From the NCBI RefSeq assembly GCF_032854445.1, contig NC_088296.1, forward strand, positions 560,001 to 624,000: a stretch of 64,000 nucleotides of DNA, in the 5' to 3' direction. The translations under genes and the position numbers were made by a program. Under the pieces are notes generated by a model. That model ran no database searches. It worked only from the letters and a program-made list of their open reading frames with translations, and was not told where the DNA came from. Of the stretch, positions 11,211 to 23,224 are shown piece by piece (position 1 is the first letter of the stretch; the number at the start of each line of letters is the position of its first letter). Source of the DNA: Liolophura sinensis. Lineage: Eukaryota; Mollusca; Polyplacophora; Chitonida; Chitonidae.

Positions 11211-11695
11211 CTATTACATAATATAAAGCGACAACTCAGTGGTAGTCATTGATATACGGCAAGTATGTGGTTAAAGCTGATAGCGTAAAGCCACACAGCT
11301 TAAAATAAACACACGATCCTCTTGATTAACAATGTGTTACAAAAGCGCCTTTCTTAAACGCTAAAAAGTCTGATAGCGGCGCTTATCGAGACTACTCGTT
11401 GAACACGTTAAGAGAATCGTATCCCAAGTATAAAACAGCGAATCTCAACCCGGCAGTTTACATTGTAGATGTCGTGTATATCAATGTTATTGCATTTGGG
11501 TTCTTCATATCAGGTATAGAGCACGCTATCAGAAGAAAAATCACAACTATGCACAGAGCTGACCGAAGTGTTCAGGCCCGTATTTGTTGAGTGCGGCCTT
11601 ACAATGGGATAAATACCACACATAGGCCTTCTGTCTACGAAGTGTCCAGCAGGGTCAATGTATATGTGCAAAGGCGTTATTATTTCACCCGCAAA

Positions 11696-11851
11696 CAATT
11701 ATTTATTTATTTATTTGATTGGTATTTTACGTTGTACTTGAGAATATTTCACTTACACGACAGCGGCCGGCATTATAATGGGAGGAAATCAAGGAAACGC
11801 AGCAACACTCACAGGTTCCTGCTAGACACTTCCAGGTACGACCAGTGAAGA
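11696..11851 (-). mobile_element. SINE tail fragment (in triplicated unit, copy 3)
   Basis: Third copy of the SINE tail of the triplicated unit. Confidence 0.75.
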
Positions 11852-12117
11852 AGCCAGCATGAGATGGACTTCGCAAACAGTTAAAAGTGGCAAACATATC
11901 TAACTTTTACACGCATAGGTCAGAAAAAATATTGTGTAAAAAATATTATGTAAAAACAGCTGAGATAAGGTCAGTAGTATCACATATAAATGTGAACACC
12001 CATAAATAAATGCGATTAAAATACAGAAAGAAACAAGCCATTCAAGCTGTGTTCACTAGTGTGGTCAACTTGCAAAAATGATTAATACCATAGCGATGAC
12101 GAAATACCACAGGTCAA

Positions 12118-12784
12118 ACATGGTTTGTCATGTTAATACATATTTATACCATTTGATGATACAAAAAAATTCACAGAAATAGGTAAAGACGTGGACGAGC
12201 TACATGGAGAAGTACACAATCCGTAATTAAGGCAGACATATCTTAATATGTTATGGCTCCTAAATCTGGCTACATCATATGATAGTGTTGATAAAGTAGT
12301 GCAGGACATTCGCTTTCTCTACATTTTAGTGTAAGCCTAAACGATATTTAAAACTCAAGTGATATATCTATTTTGATTATCGGCAACTTACAAAGGATCC
12401 CATGCAACTAGACTGCTGGCTTTTCCTTGATTGCGGACGAGGGGTAATTTAAAAACTGATGTGAAACACGAAAACGGACATTGCTTTATGGGATACATAT
12501 AAAGCCATATGATCCTGTTGGCTCCAAAAGTCTGATGGTGGCGCTTATCCAGATCACTAAGTCATCGGTTGGCGGGCGAGGGGTAATGTAAAAATTGATT
12601 TGAAACTCGAAAACGGACTCCTCCATTGTTTAACGGGATACATATAAAGCCATATGTTGGGATTTTTGTTCATAATATAGGATTTTAAACTCCTCGATGT
12701 TTTCCTCGATTCACAGTAATCACATTCTTTCCCGCTTATGGTGGCAAAAAAGAAAAAATACACAGAGGAAGAAAAAGAAGAAAA
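12118..12784. other. Intron, nothing recognised
   Basis: Two short stretches repeat within it: GGTAATTTAAAAACTGATGTGAAAC near 12,443 and GGTAATGTAAAAATTGATTTGAAAC near 12,581, each followed by CGAAAACGGAC and GGGATACATATAAAGCCATATG. This is a local direct duplication of about 90 bp, 140 bp apart. Otherwise anonymous. Confidence 0.5.
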
Positions 12785-14650
12785 ACATTGGCTCAGCGTG
12801 ACGTTGTATATGGCCGCTTATATGTACCTCCACGTGATGTACCCTTTTACTCCATTGGTAGCGGGCAGGGGAAAGACGGCGATTTGGTACTGGAGAACTT
12901 AAGTTTGGAGACCTTGGCGATCAGTCAGTCTGATCCGTTACTGATCCTTGGAGAGGACTTTAATGCTTCTACATCAAACCTCAGCCCTTTAACTGATCTA
13001 GATTGTTTCATCAACCCTGATTTTGAAGGATATGCGCTAACCGGTGTCAAACGCATCACAATGTGACGAACCAAGTTTGGTTGATCCCTGTTGATATCTG
13101 TTTTGCCCTCAATCTGTATATGTTAAATACCATGTTCGGTAGTGATGAACGGAAGGGAGTGTTTGCTTATATATGTCATAATGAGGCAAACGTTGTGGAT
13201 TATTGCGTGTTTCTAGCGGCCTATACGACAGTTTATCTGCGTTCTCCATAGACGGTATCACTACTCCTCAACGTGCAATAAAGTCACTGAGAAAATAAGA
13301 TGGAACCATCTATTGGTACCTACTTTCAAGGATGAATTAGAATCAGAGAGCTGTAAACACAGTATAGTAAGTGCCACTAACAGTAACATAATAACCGAGA
13401 ATGTCAACCATAGATTTAAATTATTATTCAAGATTCAATTAAGTGCTGCAGATAGCTTTCAAAGGAGTATTCGACGGTCTCCCTTAAAATTCAGGAATAA
13501 GTGGTATAACCGAGAATGTAGGGCATTGAAAAGGGAATGTTGACGTACCTGACGGATACTTAGAACGGATGGCTGCAACGGTAATCTCTCCGTGTATACG
13601 TCACATCACAATAAGCGTAAATCCTGTATACGATCTAAGAAACACGTTTTCAAATCACGTCAACTGCAATCCCTTCAGCAATCGGTAAATGCCAAAAATT
13701 TTTGGTCCATACTCCGTCGTATTCACTCCCCAAATCCTCGTAATCCCCCCATACCAAAACATGAACAGTTTAACTATTTTAAGGACCTGTTTACCGTTAA
13801 CGTACTCAAAGATAACGCATTAAATAAACATGAAGCTTTAGATATGTTGAAAAATAATGAAATCTTGAATAGCGCAATGTGTGAGGAAGGAACTGCATTT
13901 GCCATATATAAATAAAGTTGGTAAATCCCAAGGCCTGGGCAGACTCACTGGAGAAGTTTTTTAAAATGTCTTCTCCTTTATGTATGTCATATATGCTCAA
14001 GCTGTTCAACCATGTATTTAACACAGGAGAGTTCCCAGAGGTTTGGAGTTTGGGTGCTATTGTTCCCCTACATCGGGGGGGGGGACGATAGAAGTGATTC
14101 TAGTAATTATAAAAGGACTTCGCTCTGAAGTGTATTAGGTATATTATTTACAACAATTATAAACAAGAGACTTAATGACTGAACCGAACTGCGTCTTACG
14201 TTCGTTGTTATTACTGTTTTATTAATTGGTTAGGTAACAATATACGTATGTTTGTTAAAGATTGAGTTCAGCTATTTCCCGAGTTTACTCATATATTTAT
14301 ATTGCTTTTTGCAGATGACATCACTTTTATCTTACACTCCTAAGGGATTGCATATCTATGGTTAAATATCTATGGGCGGCATTTACTTGTTTCTTAAGAG
14401 ATGGTAAATCTGTAGAATATGTTGCGTTGCAGGGGAAATGGGCTCTTACTGAAGTGTTGCGAAGCAAGTGGTCCCTTGGTGACTTGTCATACGCAGTATT
14501 TTTTAAACTGTCTGATACTAAAATATTGCCTGTACTTCCATAAGGATCCGCCTTATGGGGATTCCAAAGGCATGGGGTGCTAAAAAGAGTTCAATATTTA
14601 GCATGCCAACAATTTATATAAACGGGCAATCCATCTGAATTCCCAAGGGA
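12785..14650 (+). mobile_element. Older LINE, 5' part (endonuclease and RT remains)
   Basis: Plus-strand pieces in several frames: an endonuclease block at 12,788-13,066 (GRLYVPPRDVPFYS, then LLILGEDFNAS, the conserved GDFN motif with E for the second position); a KWYNRECRALKREC linker at about 13,500; an RT N-terminal region at 13,592-13,915; a LFNHVFNTGEFPEVW RT block near 14,000; and a distal RT-type block near 14,555-14,620 (WGFQRHGVLKRVQYLACQQF). Many stops, frameshifts and a G10 run. It is interrupted at 14,650 by the younger minus-strand LINE and resumes at 20,406. Confidence 0.7.
14639..14650. repeat. Target-site duplication of the nested LINE (left copy)
   Basis: ATTCCCAAGGGA occurs here and again at 20,406-20,417, exactly flanking the minus-strand LINE. 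The bases before it also agree (CTGA versus CTGG). Confidence 0.85.
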
Positions 14651-14803
14651 GTGAGTGAAAGTTTTAACGTCGCTTTCAACAATATTTCAGTTTTATTGCC
14701 ACAATAAAACGTCAAGTAGTCGATCTACTACGGATAATTCATTTACTATTCAGTCAAAAAGGACACCAGAAGTCACATAACAAACACAGACGGTAGTTTA
14801 AAA

Positions 14804-17800
14804 TTACAGCTTTCCTGCCATACCAATGGCAGAGAGAAAGTCAAAAATAGTATCACTTTCTACAGAATTGAAAAGTTCTGAAAGAGAGCTCACGTGATAA
14901 AAGGAATGTCGTACAGGAGCAAAGTCGCCACAGTCAAGCAATATGTGCTTGACTGTGAACCGTTGATCACAAGCAAAGCAATGAGGAGCATCTTCTCCTT
15001 TTAACAAATACCCATGCGTAGCACGTGTGTGACCGATACGACACCTCCTCAAAATGCAAGAGCGGAGACGATGCCGTGAAAGGGAAGGCGCTGGACCAAC
15101 AAACTGACGAATATCATGCAGTTTGTTGGTTGTCTGATCATACCATTGAGCCTGAAACAAGCGCTTGATATAGGAGCAAATAAGTGAACGCAAGTCCGAA
15201 TATGGAACATCAGTTTGGGTAGTAACGGAATGCATAGCCGACTTCGCGGCTTCATCTGCAGCAAGATTCCAAGGGATACCCATATGCCCGGGCACCCAAC
15301 AAAAGACAATGATAAAATCTTCATTAAGTCGTTTAAACATCTCCCTGATAGACAGAATGTCTGGATGTACAGGCGAACTAGCCCGAATTGCCTGGAGGCA
15401 GGAAAGGGAGTCAGAGCAGATGAGAAATCTGCTACCTCCTAGCTCTGGAATGGACCGAAGTGCGCACAAAATTGCCTTGGCTTCCGCAGTAAATACAGAA
15501 CAGGAATTTGGAAACCGAGTTGAAACGGTTCTGGGTCCAAGGACAGCGGCAGAAGCCACGCCATCATCATTCTTGGAACTGTCAGTGAATATGTGGTGAT
15601 AAAATGGATACTTTGAACACATATTACTAAACTCCTGCTGGTATACTAAAGGGTTGGTGGAACATTTCTTCAGGGAGGAGAGCGAAGTATCAACCTGAGG
15701 CTCAGGACATAACCACGGTGGATCTTCCTGGATGCGTATAGGGGTGATAGTATCCAGCTGCTTGCACATGTTCCTGGATGCGGACACCCAGTGGAGGAAC
15801 AATGGATGGCTTCTGAGCATATAAGTCTTCAAATTCCGGATGGAAGACACAATCAAAGGCTGGGTTGGATGGATTAGCTCTAAGCTTGGTGATATACTGT
15901 AAGGATAGTTTAGTTCTTCGAAGCTCCAGGGGAGGCTCGTTTGCCTCAACATACAGACTCTCTACAGGAGAGGTACGGGAAGCACCTAAGCACAACCGTA
16001 GGGCCTGGTGATGTACAGTATTGAGTTTCTTCAACTGGGAGCGTGACGCACCTCCATAAACACTGCAGGCATAGTCTAGCTTAGAACGAATCAGTGCTCG
16101 ATAGAGCTGAAGTAGGGTTTCATGATCCCCTCCCCATCGAGCACTAGAGACAACCTTCAAAATATCAAGCGCCTTTAGGCATCTGGCTCTAAGATAATTA
16201 ATGTGAGATTTAAATGTAAGGTGCTTATCGAAGATCACCCCGATGAATTTTGCCTCTGGCACAACCTTGATGGGGGATCCATTTAAAAATACCTTGGGGT
16301 CTTCATGGGGGAAGTACTTCCAACAAAAGTGTACACAGTTAGTCTTCGACTTGGAGAACTTAAATCCGTTCTCCAGTGCCCAGGCATGGATTTTGTTAAG
16401 GCAAATCCGCAGCTGTCTCTCAATAGCCTGCATACCTTTGCCTCGACAAAAGAAACCAAGATCGTCCACAAAAAGGGACGCATTCATACTAGGAGATAAA
16501 ACTCTGGCAAGGCTATTAATCTTAATGCTAAAGAGAGTAACTGATAAAATGCTGCCTTGAGGAACCCCCTGATCTTGTTCAAAGTAGTCAGATAGGGTAG
16601 CCCCAACCCGAACTTGGAAGTGACGATGGTCTAAGAATTTACGAATAAAGTCAGGAAGCCGACCTCTAAGTCCAAATCCATGCATATCTTTCATAATGCC
16701 ATATTTCCAAGTAGTGTCATATGCCTTTTCCAGATCAAAAAAGACAGATACGACATGGTCACGATTAACGATACCGTTCTTAATAAAGCATTCTAGACGA
16801 ATAAGGTGATCAACAGTACTGCGATTCTTTCGAAATCCACATTGAATGTCGCTTATCAACTCATTAGTCTCCAAAAACCAAACCAAGCAATCCTTAATCA
16901 TCCTCTCCATAGTCTTGCATACACAACTGGTTAAGGAAATAGGACGATAGTTATTTGGATCGGTAGGCTTGGGGCTGGGGACAATAATAGCGTTTTGCCA
17001 TGAGGCAGGAAAATTCCCAGAAATCCAAATGGTATTAAAAATTCCAAGAAGCAGCCTCAAGGAAGATTCTGGAAGGTGTCGTAAAAGCTGATAGTGGATA
17101 TCATCTGGCCCTGGAGTTGAGTCATGGGCCTTGCTAAGGGATACGGATAGTTCATGTAGAGAAAATGTAGCATTGTAGGATTCTTCATTTGAGGATGTAA
17201 AATCAAGAGGACTTGCCTCGGTCCATTCCTTGTTACGCTGGAACTGAGGCAAGTAATTATCTGAAGAGAAGCGCCTAAAATATTGGCTATGTCAAGTTTT
17301 TCTGTCAAAGAATTATTCCCGTCTTTAAGATGATTGACAGTGACATTGGATCCCTTGCCTTTGATGCGTTGGATCATATTCCAGACTTTTGACATAGGGG
17401 TACGATGATTAATCTTAGAAACATAACGTTTCACGTTTGGACTGTTTGATAGTCCTACGGGCTTTAGCTCGAGTACGCCTAACATCGTCTAAATTACCGG
17501 GAGATGGTCTACATCGGTACACGCGCTCAGCACGTTTCCTGAAACGCCTAGCTCGTTTACAGTCCTCCATGAACCACGGTTTCTTAATACGGGGAACCGC
17601 ACAAGATTTCGGGATACATTTGGAGGCTACATCGATTAGCTGATCCGAGAATAACTGGATAGGATCAACTGCATCAAGAAAAAGGTCGCTAGTAAGTGTT
17701 TCACCACACAGAACAGCAAAGCGGGGCCAGTCTGCTTTATCATAATTAAAGCGTGGAAGGGAGGAAGATACCGGCTCCTCAAGGGTAAGTATGGTGGGGA

Positions 17801-18431
17801 AGTGGTCGCTTCCGCACAGATCATCATGGACGCTCCACCTGAATTCCGATCTTAGCCCTGCATCAGCCAGAGCTAAATCAAGGACCGAATAAATGCCCTT
17901 TGCAGGATGAAGGTAAGTATGCATGCCATCATTTAAGGCGCATAGAGAGTTATTAGATATAAAATCCTCCAATACAGAGCCCTTCTGGTTACGTTTAGAG
18001 TCACCCCAGAGAACACTATGGGCATTAAAGTCACCCAAAAGAAGACACGGTTTAGGTAATTGATCATATAAATTTTGCAGCTCTTGTTGATGAAGAGTAG
18101 ACGAAGGTAGTATATAAATAGAACAGATTGTTAATACTATACCCAGTGTGATACGCACCGCCACCGCCTGCAAATCGGTGTTCAGTGCCATTCTATTGTG
18201 TATTACACCCTGCCTAATCAAAAGAGAAGAACCCCCTGATGCCTTTCCATTCGTAGACGTGGCAACAGCGTGATGAGATACATAACCTCGACATTGATAA
18301 CTAGGATCAGTTATCAGAATTTCCTGCAAGCTAAAAGCTACAGGATTGACGTCTTGAGCTAACATCTGGAGCTCTGCGAGGTTACACCTCAATCCTCTAC
18401 AGTTCCACTGTAAGATCTTTGTAGTAGCCAT
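14804..18431 (-). pseudogene. LINE ORF2: endonuclease-RT-RNase H polyprotein
   Basis: Starts with ATG at 18,431, 24 bp after the ORF1 stop. Domain order: APE-type endonuclease (residues about 1-240; ILQWNCRGL, LLGDFNAHS, SDHFP), RT (NNYRPISLTSCVCK, GFRKNRS, DLEKAYDT, QGVPQGS, and catalytic FVDDLGF where FADD is commoner), RNase H (FTDSSK, EAKAILCAL, CSDSLS, VPGHMGIPWN..AD) and a C-terminal Cys/His knuckle (CFACDQRF..KHILLDC). The reading frame is broken by frameshifts at about 17,440, 17,255 and 15,800. No other stops were seen, so this copy is fairly young. It supplies nicking and target-primed reverse transcription in the element's life cycle. Confidence 0.9.
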
Positions 18432-19189
18432 TATTAATATTTATTTATTCTTTTTCTATTTTCTGGACTTCTTGTACATCGCTGCCCTACGCTCAGCAAA
18501 ATCCTCCTGTGACAACGTTATCAACTTCCTCTGCTTTTTAACCTTGTCAACTTTAGAGTCTCGTCGCAATGTGCAATAATACGACCCCAGGGATGTTGAG
18601 ACAGGTACCAAGACCTCACCCTTGCCATTGGTATAGGCAGGCAAGTCTTCGGGTGCATCCATTTCCGAAAGAGATTCCTCCATATTGGATTCTCCACCAG
18701 CCCTAGACATATCAGATTGCTGAGAGCTTCCCTGAGGATCAAGGCAATCTGCTATATCTCTAATGTCTAACTGTGATATTGTAGACAGGTCAGGGCTAAA
18801 CGTGCTACCCCATAAGGACGGACTCTTACCAAGTGCACCACTGGATCCTTAATGCAGGATGGCGTAGTATTCGAAATTTCTGACGATCTAGGGGGTGAGG
18901 AGGAATTCAAGATTTGATTCATACCGACAACCCACTCTTGGCTATTTGACGTCTAAGATGCCTCGCAAAGGCTCTGGGGCCCACCTACTACTGGCGATTC
19001 GCTTAACTTCCTGACCTTATTTGTAGCATCAATGCGCTTATTTCGAATCCTTTTGCTGGAGGACATGGAGTTAGTGACAACTTGCCACTCTCCAGCTTCC
19101 TCGTTGTCAGCAGCAGAGTTATTGAAAGTCCCTTTATTTTGTTGACTGGAAGGAACAGACTCGCCAGAAACCCCAATTTCCATATCATT

Positions 19190-19345
19190 CCCATGTCCCC
19201 CACTATAATTACCATCATCATCTCCTCGACCTTTATTCTCATCTTTATTGTCAGTTTCAAATTCATAAACATTACTATCTTTATCATTATCATCATTATC
19301 ATTGCAATCGTTATCGTCATTATCGCCATTGTCATTTTCATCGCT
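19190..19345 (-). repeat. GAT/AAT-rich simple sequence coding Asp/Asn
   Basis: On the minus strand the ORF1 frame reads mainly Asp, Asn and Gly codons (DNGDNDDND-type). It lies inside ORF1 and directly borders the assembly gap, so the true length of the acidic region is unknown. Confidence 0.7.
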
Positions 19346-19355
19346 CAGCGGGCAG

Positions 19356-19555
19356 NNNNNNNNNNNNNNNNNNNNNNNNNNNNNNNNNNNNNNNNNNNNN
19401 NNNNNNNNNNNNNNNNNNNNNNNNNNNNNNNNNNNNNNNNNNNNNNNNNNNNNNNNNNNNNNNNNNNNNNNNNNNNNNNNNNNNNNNNNNNNNNNNNNNN
19501 NNNNNNNNNNNNNNNNNNNNNNNNNNNNNNNNNNNNNNNNNNNNNNNNNNNNNNN
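19356..19555. other. Assembly gap (200 N)
   Basis: A run of 200 undetermined bases inside the LINE ORF1. The round number suggests a placeholder rather than a measured size. Confidence 1.
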
Positions 19556-20405
19556 TCCTTTTGAAAGTGGCCTACCTGCTTACACTTGAGGCATTTATCC
19601 TTTAAAGGGCAGTCGGCCTTGAAACGTTCTGCGCTATCACAGATGTGACAGGCAAGGACCTGACCTCTGTACCACAAAGGAATTCTAAAATTCCCAACCG
19701 AAATTGATTGTGGAATGATCTCGGTCACACCACTCATGTAAATACGGCGCATACCATTCTAAAGTGACCTATCAAAAAGGTAATGTTCCCGGCTGACGTG
19801 ATGGACCGTGCCATACCGGGACATCAAACCTCAAATAGTGTCATCGGGCACCTCGATTGGACATCGAGATCGAACCAGGAGCCTTTGCTCCTCCACATCA
19901 TATATTGGACAATCTACCCCGTTAAATGAGAAGCCGCTAGTCAACAGCTGTTCCTTCACAGTTTGCGTAGCCACTGTAACATTTCAGACATCTCTAGAGA
20001 CATTGATTAGTCCATTTAGGACATTAGGCCCACTCCCCACTAACTCCTTTAGCCGATTGTATACTTCAACCGGTTGTATACCTCCCTGTATTACAAGCTT
20101 AAGGCTATAGGGTCTATTTACTCGCCCTGCCCACAACATTGTGGGCCAGGGCGAGAACTACTACTCTAAAGAGAGGACCACAACTATGCGTTTGGAACAG
20201 TGTGGATGCTGAGTGCAAAATAGATACGATATTACAAAGTGGAAATGCACTAAACTATGTACAGGCTATTTACAGAGAGGCTATTGAATACGTCCTGCCT
20301 CTAAGAGCGACAGAACGTAATGTCACACAACCTTCAGACTGGGTGACCACTAAACAAAAACTGAGAGCGCAAAGGCTAGTTCCACGGCCAGCCAGGGACT
20401 CCTGG

Positions 20406-20417
20406 ATTCCCAAGGGA
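20406..20417. repeat. Target-site duplication of the nested LINE (right copy)
   Basis: Second copy of ATTCCCAAGGGA (see 14,639-14,650). Confidence 0.85.
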
Positions 20418-20620
20418 AGCGTAATTGGGCTACCCCTGTTAAGGGAATATTGTTCCGCTTGAGGATTAGATATGTTTGGGTGACTCACGGATTTTGAAAT
20501 GTTATGTCTTTTCTTAAGAATTTTCCTGAATGACTGCATGATATGTACAGGCACGAATGGTCTGCATCCCTCAACTCGAGCAGTAGATATGACCCCTAAT
20601 GTGATTACTAAGCCCACTTA
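20406..20620 (+). mobile_element. Older LINE, continuation after the nested insertion
   Basis: Directly after the right target duplication the plus strand continues with degenerate coding-like sequence that follows on from the segment ending at 14,650. Heavy decay; the limit at 20,620 is approximate. Confidence 0.45.
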
Positions 20621-21471
20621 GAAGTGGGAGCATATCTAACAGATTGCACCTTAGCTTTGTATAAAAAAATTTCTGCTCAACTCCGTGTAGGACCAGCGGG
20701 CCTTGGAATAGACTATGGCGGGTTTCGAAATCCCCCCCCCCCCCTTCCTCGAGAGTTCGGATGTTGTCACATGTCTTTCTCTGACAAGAAATCAGTTTCA
20801 TATACGTTTTGTATCTCTCAGTAATGAGAGACTGTGTGCGAATGTTTAACGGCAGAAATTTTGTTAAAGTAGGAACTTAAATCGTTTCAATATGCTACTA
20901 CGAATTTAACAGTTTTATAAGCTCTTACTAAATACGTTCATATGGCCTTAAAAATACGGCACATATGACTATAGAAGTTGTTGGTATATATAATACAAAA
21001 CACATAGAAGTGATCGAACATGTTTGTTAAACTGTATTCAGACCTATTGTCTTAGACACTGAATAAAATTCCTTTGAATACACTTTCTTATTCATTAGTG
21101 TGTGTTCAACGATTCAAATTTTCTAATTTATCTTGTGCTAAATTACCCCCAACGTATTCCTGTGTGAATAGCTAGCTAACGAATATCTGTTTTGATGCCT
21201 GTATGAAATGTTTGGTTGCGTACACGACAGAACCGGCCAAGTCCAAACTACTGGGAGATACAAAAACACAAATAACCAGGTAAAATGAAAGTAGCAAGTA
21301 AACTATTAATAAAAGAAAGAAAGCAGAACTTGAAAATGGACAGTGAGTAATGGTTAAGAAACCTGTTAATATTCAGTCACGATTAGTGTTTGTAATTGTG
21401 TTGTGTTAAGGTTATGAAAGAAAACAGAAAATAAATAGTGTTAAAACATTCCGTAGTCCAGAACCACGTAC
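20618..21471. other. Intron, C13 run, nothing else recognised
   Basis: Contains a run of 13 C at 20,732-20,744. The remainder is AT-rich intron leading to the 21.5-kb exon's donor side. Confidence 0.5.
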
Positions 21472-21570
21472 CTGATCCTGTAGGTTTATACCAGCGCTCT
21501 TCTCCACCAGTAGACGTAGAAGATCCATACTACCACGTGACGCGGCCAGGTGTAAAGCTGTTTGTCCCAT
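21472..21570 (-). CDS. Ankyrin-repeat gene, exon (one repeat)
   Basis: A 99-nt phase-0 exon between acceptor ACACAG and donor CAG|GTACGT encoding MGQTALHLAASRGSMDLLRL and ending AGINLQDQ. The hairpin and helices are well conserved. It belongs to the LLRLLVEK subtype shared with the 4.1- and 4.9-kb exons, although those are 16 kb away with a different subtype between them. This points to old duplication of an exon pair. Confidence 0.8.
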
Positions 21571-21654
21571 CTGTGTAAACACAATTTGTGTAAACACAAT
21601 TAGGAATCGGTAAAACTTCGCCTAAAAACTACATAACATGGAATAGACCCAAAG

Positions 21655-21855
21655 AAAACTGAACGTGTTTCACATTTTTACAAGCTGCATGACATTTATA
21701 TTACAGTAATTGTGTGTTCATTACACAGAAACATCAAGACAAAGCATCTTCCATTACGTGCTGTCACCACCCTTAAACAGGTACATGGGGATTTTTAAAT
21801 AACGAGTATTCAGGAAGTCTTGCACCACAAAAGTTGGAAACTATCTTAGATTTGC
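21655..21855. repeat. Duplicated intron segment (old copy)
   Basis: TTTACAAGCTGCATGACATTTATATTAC...ACACAGAAACATCAAGACAAAG...AACAGGTACATGG...TCTTGCACCACA aligns with the intron segments at 23,225-23,455, 9580-9815 and 10,860-11,095. Confidence 0.65.
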
Positions 21856-23224
21856 TAAAGTGGAACGCATGAAGAAAGGCAGATTGCAAAACCCTACATC
21901 ATATGTTATACGATATGTTGACGATCTCAGTCCGAGATGAGGTGGAGATGTGTTTAGGTGTTCCAGGTTAAACACTTTTCCAGTAGCAATTCGGTGTTTA
22001 CATTCCCAAGATTTAATTATGTAGTTTGAAGTGCCACGGACCCAGCGGAAATCATAAGTACAAGGGTTGCCCAAATAAAAATGCCCTTAAGTGAGTAAAA
22101 TTAGCATTTTACGGCTCAGCATCTTGGGCTGCACAAAACTTCAGGAGAAAAAGTTTTCTCTCCTCACACTCAGTCATGCAGGTTGTGAGAGACCGTGTAT
22201 GCGAAGCCATTAATTCTTCCCAAGATCCTGAGTTTGATAAGTTCATTTGGAAATACCTAGTAGAGGAGAGCCGATGAATATCTACCAATATACACCACCT
22301 ACCAATTAGTATCCTGAGGGAAATATGTAAAGATATGCACATATAACCAAGCTGTGCATGAAGTGACTGTTCAGGCGATGTTAGAGTTTGTCTCGACTAA
22401 TAATTGTTGTTACCCCATGCTGAGATTTTGTTTCACTATATCAATCACTGTAAAGTGATTGAGCATATTGCTAATTGCTGTCTTTGTGTGAAAGAACTTA
22501 AAGTTTTCGCCTTTAAGTATTGATTCCAACCAGACAACATGTTTACCAAAAACTTTAGTTACACAAGAACAAGATTTTGTTTCCCTGGATATGTCATCAT
22601 AAAAGAATACTGGGTGTGTGGAAGTAGAGTTGGACTTGAAAAGTTTGTCATGCATGGCCCCTCATTTAGTGAAGTGAAGTTACCGTCATTTACATGTATT
22701 GAATGTCATTGTTCCCCGATAATCAGAGACAGTAATATGCCATGAATGTTGTAAATTTCTACATGTAAAACCCATGTAAGATTCCACACTACACAGATCG
22801 CAAGGCCTTCTGAACCACTGGTGCCTGAATCCTGTTATTTGTAGTGGACTTAATACACATCACTCTGTGTGGGGTAGACCAGTAAGTGACAAATACGGTA
22901 GAACCGTGTGTGAGGTTATCCAGAAAATGAGATAGTGGTATTACATGATGGTTCTGGGCTCGTTTACATGGGCATTCACGGAAGCTATCAGCAACTGATC
23001 TCACACTATCATGCAATGGACTGGGGTCCTTGTACTGTACGATTGTGGAAGTAACCATTATCGGAGTTCCCCGCTCGAAACACCCAGGTTCATTCCCCAT
23101 GTGGAAATTGAAAAAAGTGAACTAAGACAAAGACAGCAAATAGTGTGAAGCACACATTTCAAAAAATATTATCGGTGGTTTAATCGGAGGAGCCCGTCTT
23201 CTCTTGAATCAAAAATACAACATG
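21856..23224. other. Intron, no gene recognised
   Basis: Several short ORFs on both strands without motifs. The stretch 22,790-23,100 is less AT-rich than its surroundings and may be an unidentified repeat, but no second copy is in the window. Confidence 0.4.

Larger units (their letters stand above)
8389..12117. repeat. Tandem triplication, 1,277-bp exon+intron unit
   Basis: Three head-to-tail copies: about 8389-9562, 9563-10842 and 10,843-12,117 (spacing 1277-1279 bp for matching points such as GAGAGTACTCGTTGAACACG). Copies are near-identical. The first lacks about 115 bp that the other two have (CAGACCACGTTCC...TATTTTGT). Each unit holds one ankyrin exon, its flanking intron and a SINE tail copy. 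Because the exon is phase 0 and 99 nt, each duplication adds exactly one repeat to the protein. Confidence 0.9.
18456..20110 (-). pseudogene. LINE ORF1 (gag-like, CCHC knuckle)
   Basis: Coding-like sequence in one main frame with scattered stops. The N-terminal part (20,110-19,750) shows stretches such as KLVIQGGIQPVEVYNRLKEL. A zinc knuckle region follows (CHICDSAERFKADCPLKDKC, then CKQVGHFQK) at about 19,560-19,660. The 200-base gap removes the next part. After it comes an Asp/Asn-rich acidic stretch (19,190-19,345), then EWQVVTNSMSSSKRIRNKR. A stop at 18,953 precedes the last segment, which ends at 18,456. ORF1 proteins of this clade bind the element RNA. Confidence 0.75.
14651..20405 (-). 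mobile_element. Near-complete I/Nimb-like LINE
   Basis: A 5.75-kb non-LTR retrotransposon on the minus strand: 5' leader, ORF1 with CCHC knuckle, ORF2 with endonuclease, RT and RNase H, and a 3' end of the form GCGACGTTAAAACTTTCACTCACTCCC (a short CACT-type tail rather than poly-A). An APE endonuclease plus a C-terminal RNase H is typical of the I/Nimb group. The 12-bp target duplication on both sides gives the exact limits. It lies in an intron of the ankyrin gene and in the same transcriptional direction. Confidence 0.85.

Noticed and set aside
9143-11720. Regularly spaced repeats about 1.28 kb apart, considered as a satellite or CRISPR-like array
   Set aside because: Only three long copies, each containing an exon; this is segmental tandem duplication, not a satellite or CRISPR array.
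16243-16560. Plus-strand ORF of 105 codons
   Set aside because: Lies antisense to the LINE reverse transcriptase; no motif of its own.
19082-19564. Long plus-strand ORF of Ile/Ser/Thr-rich sequence through the gap
   Set aside because: It is the antisense shadow of the Asp/Asn-rich LINE ORF1 tract and half of it is undetermined bases.
22789-23100. Minus-strand ORF of 103 codons with a less AT-rich composition
   Set aside because: No recognisable domain, no splice-bordered homology to the ankyrin gene, and no second copy in the window.
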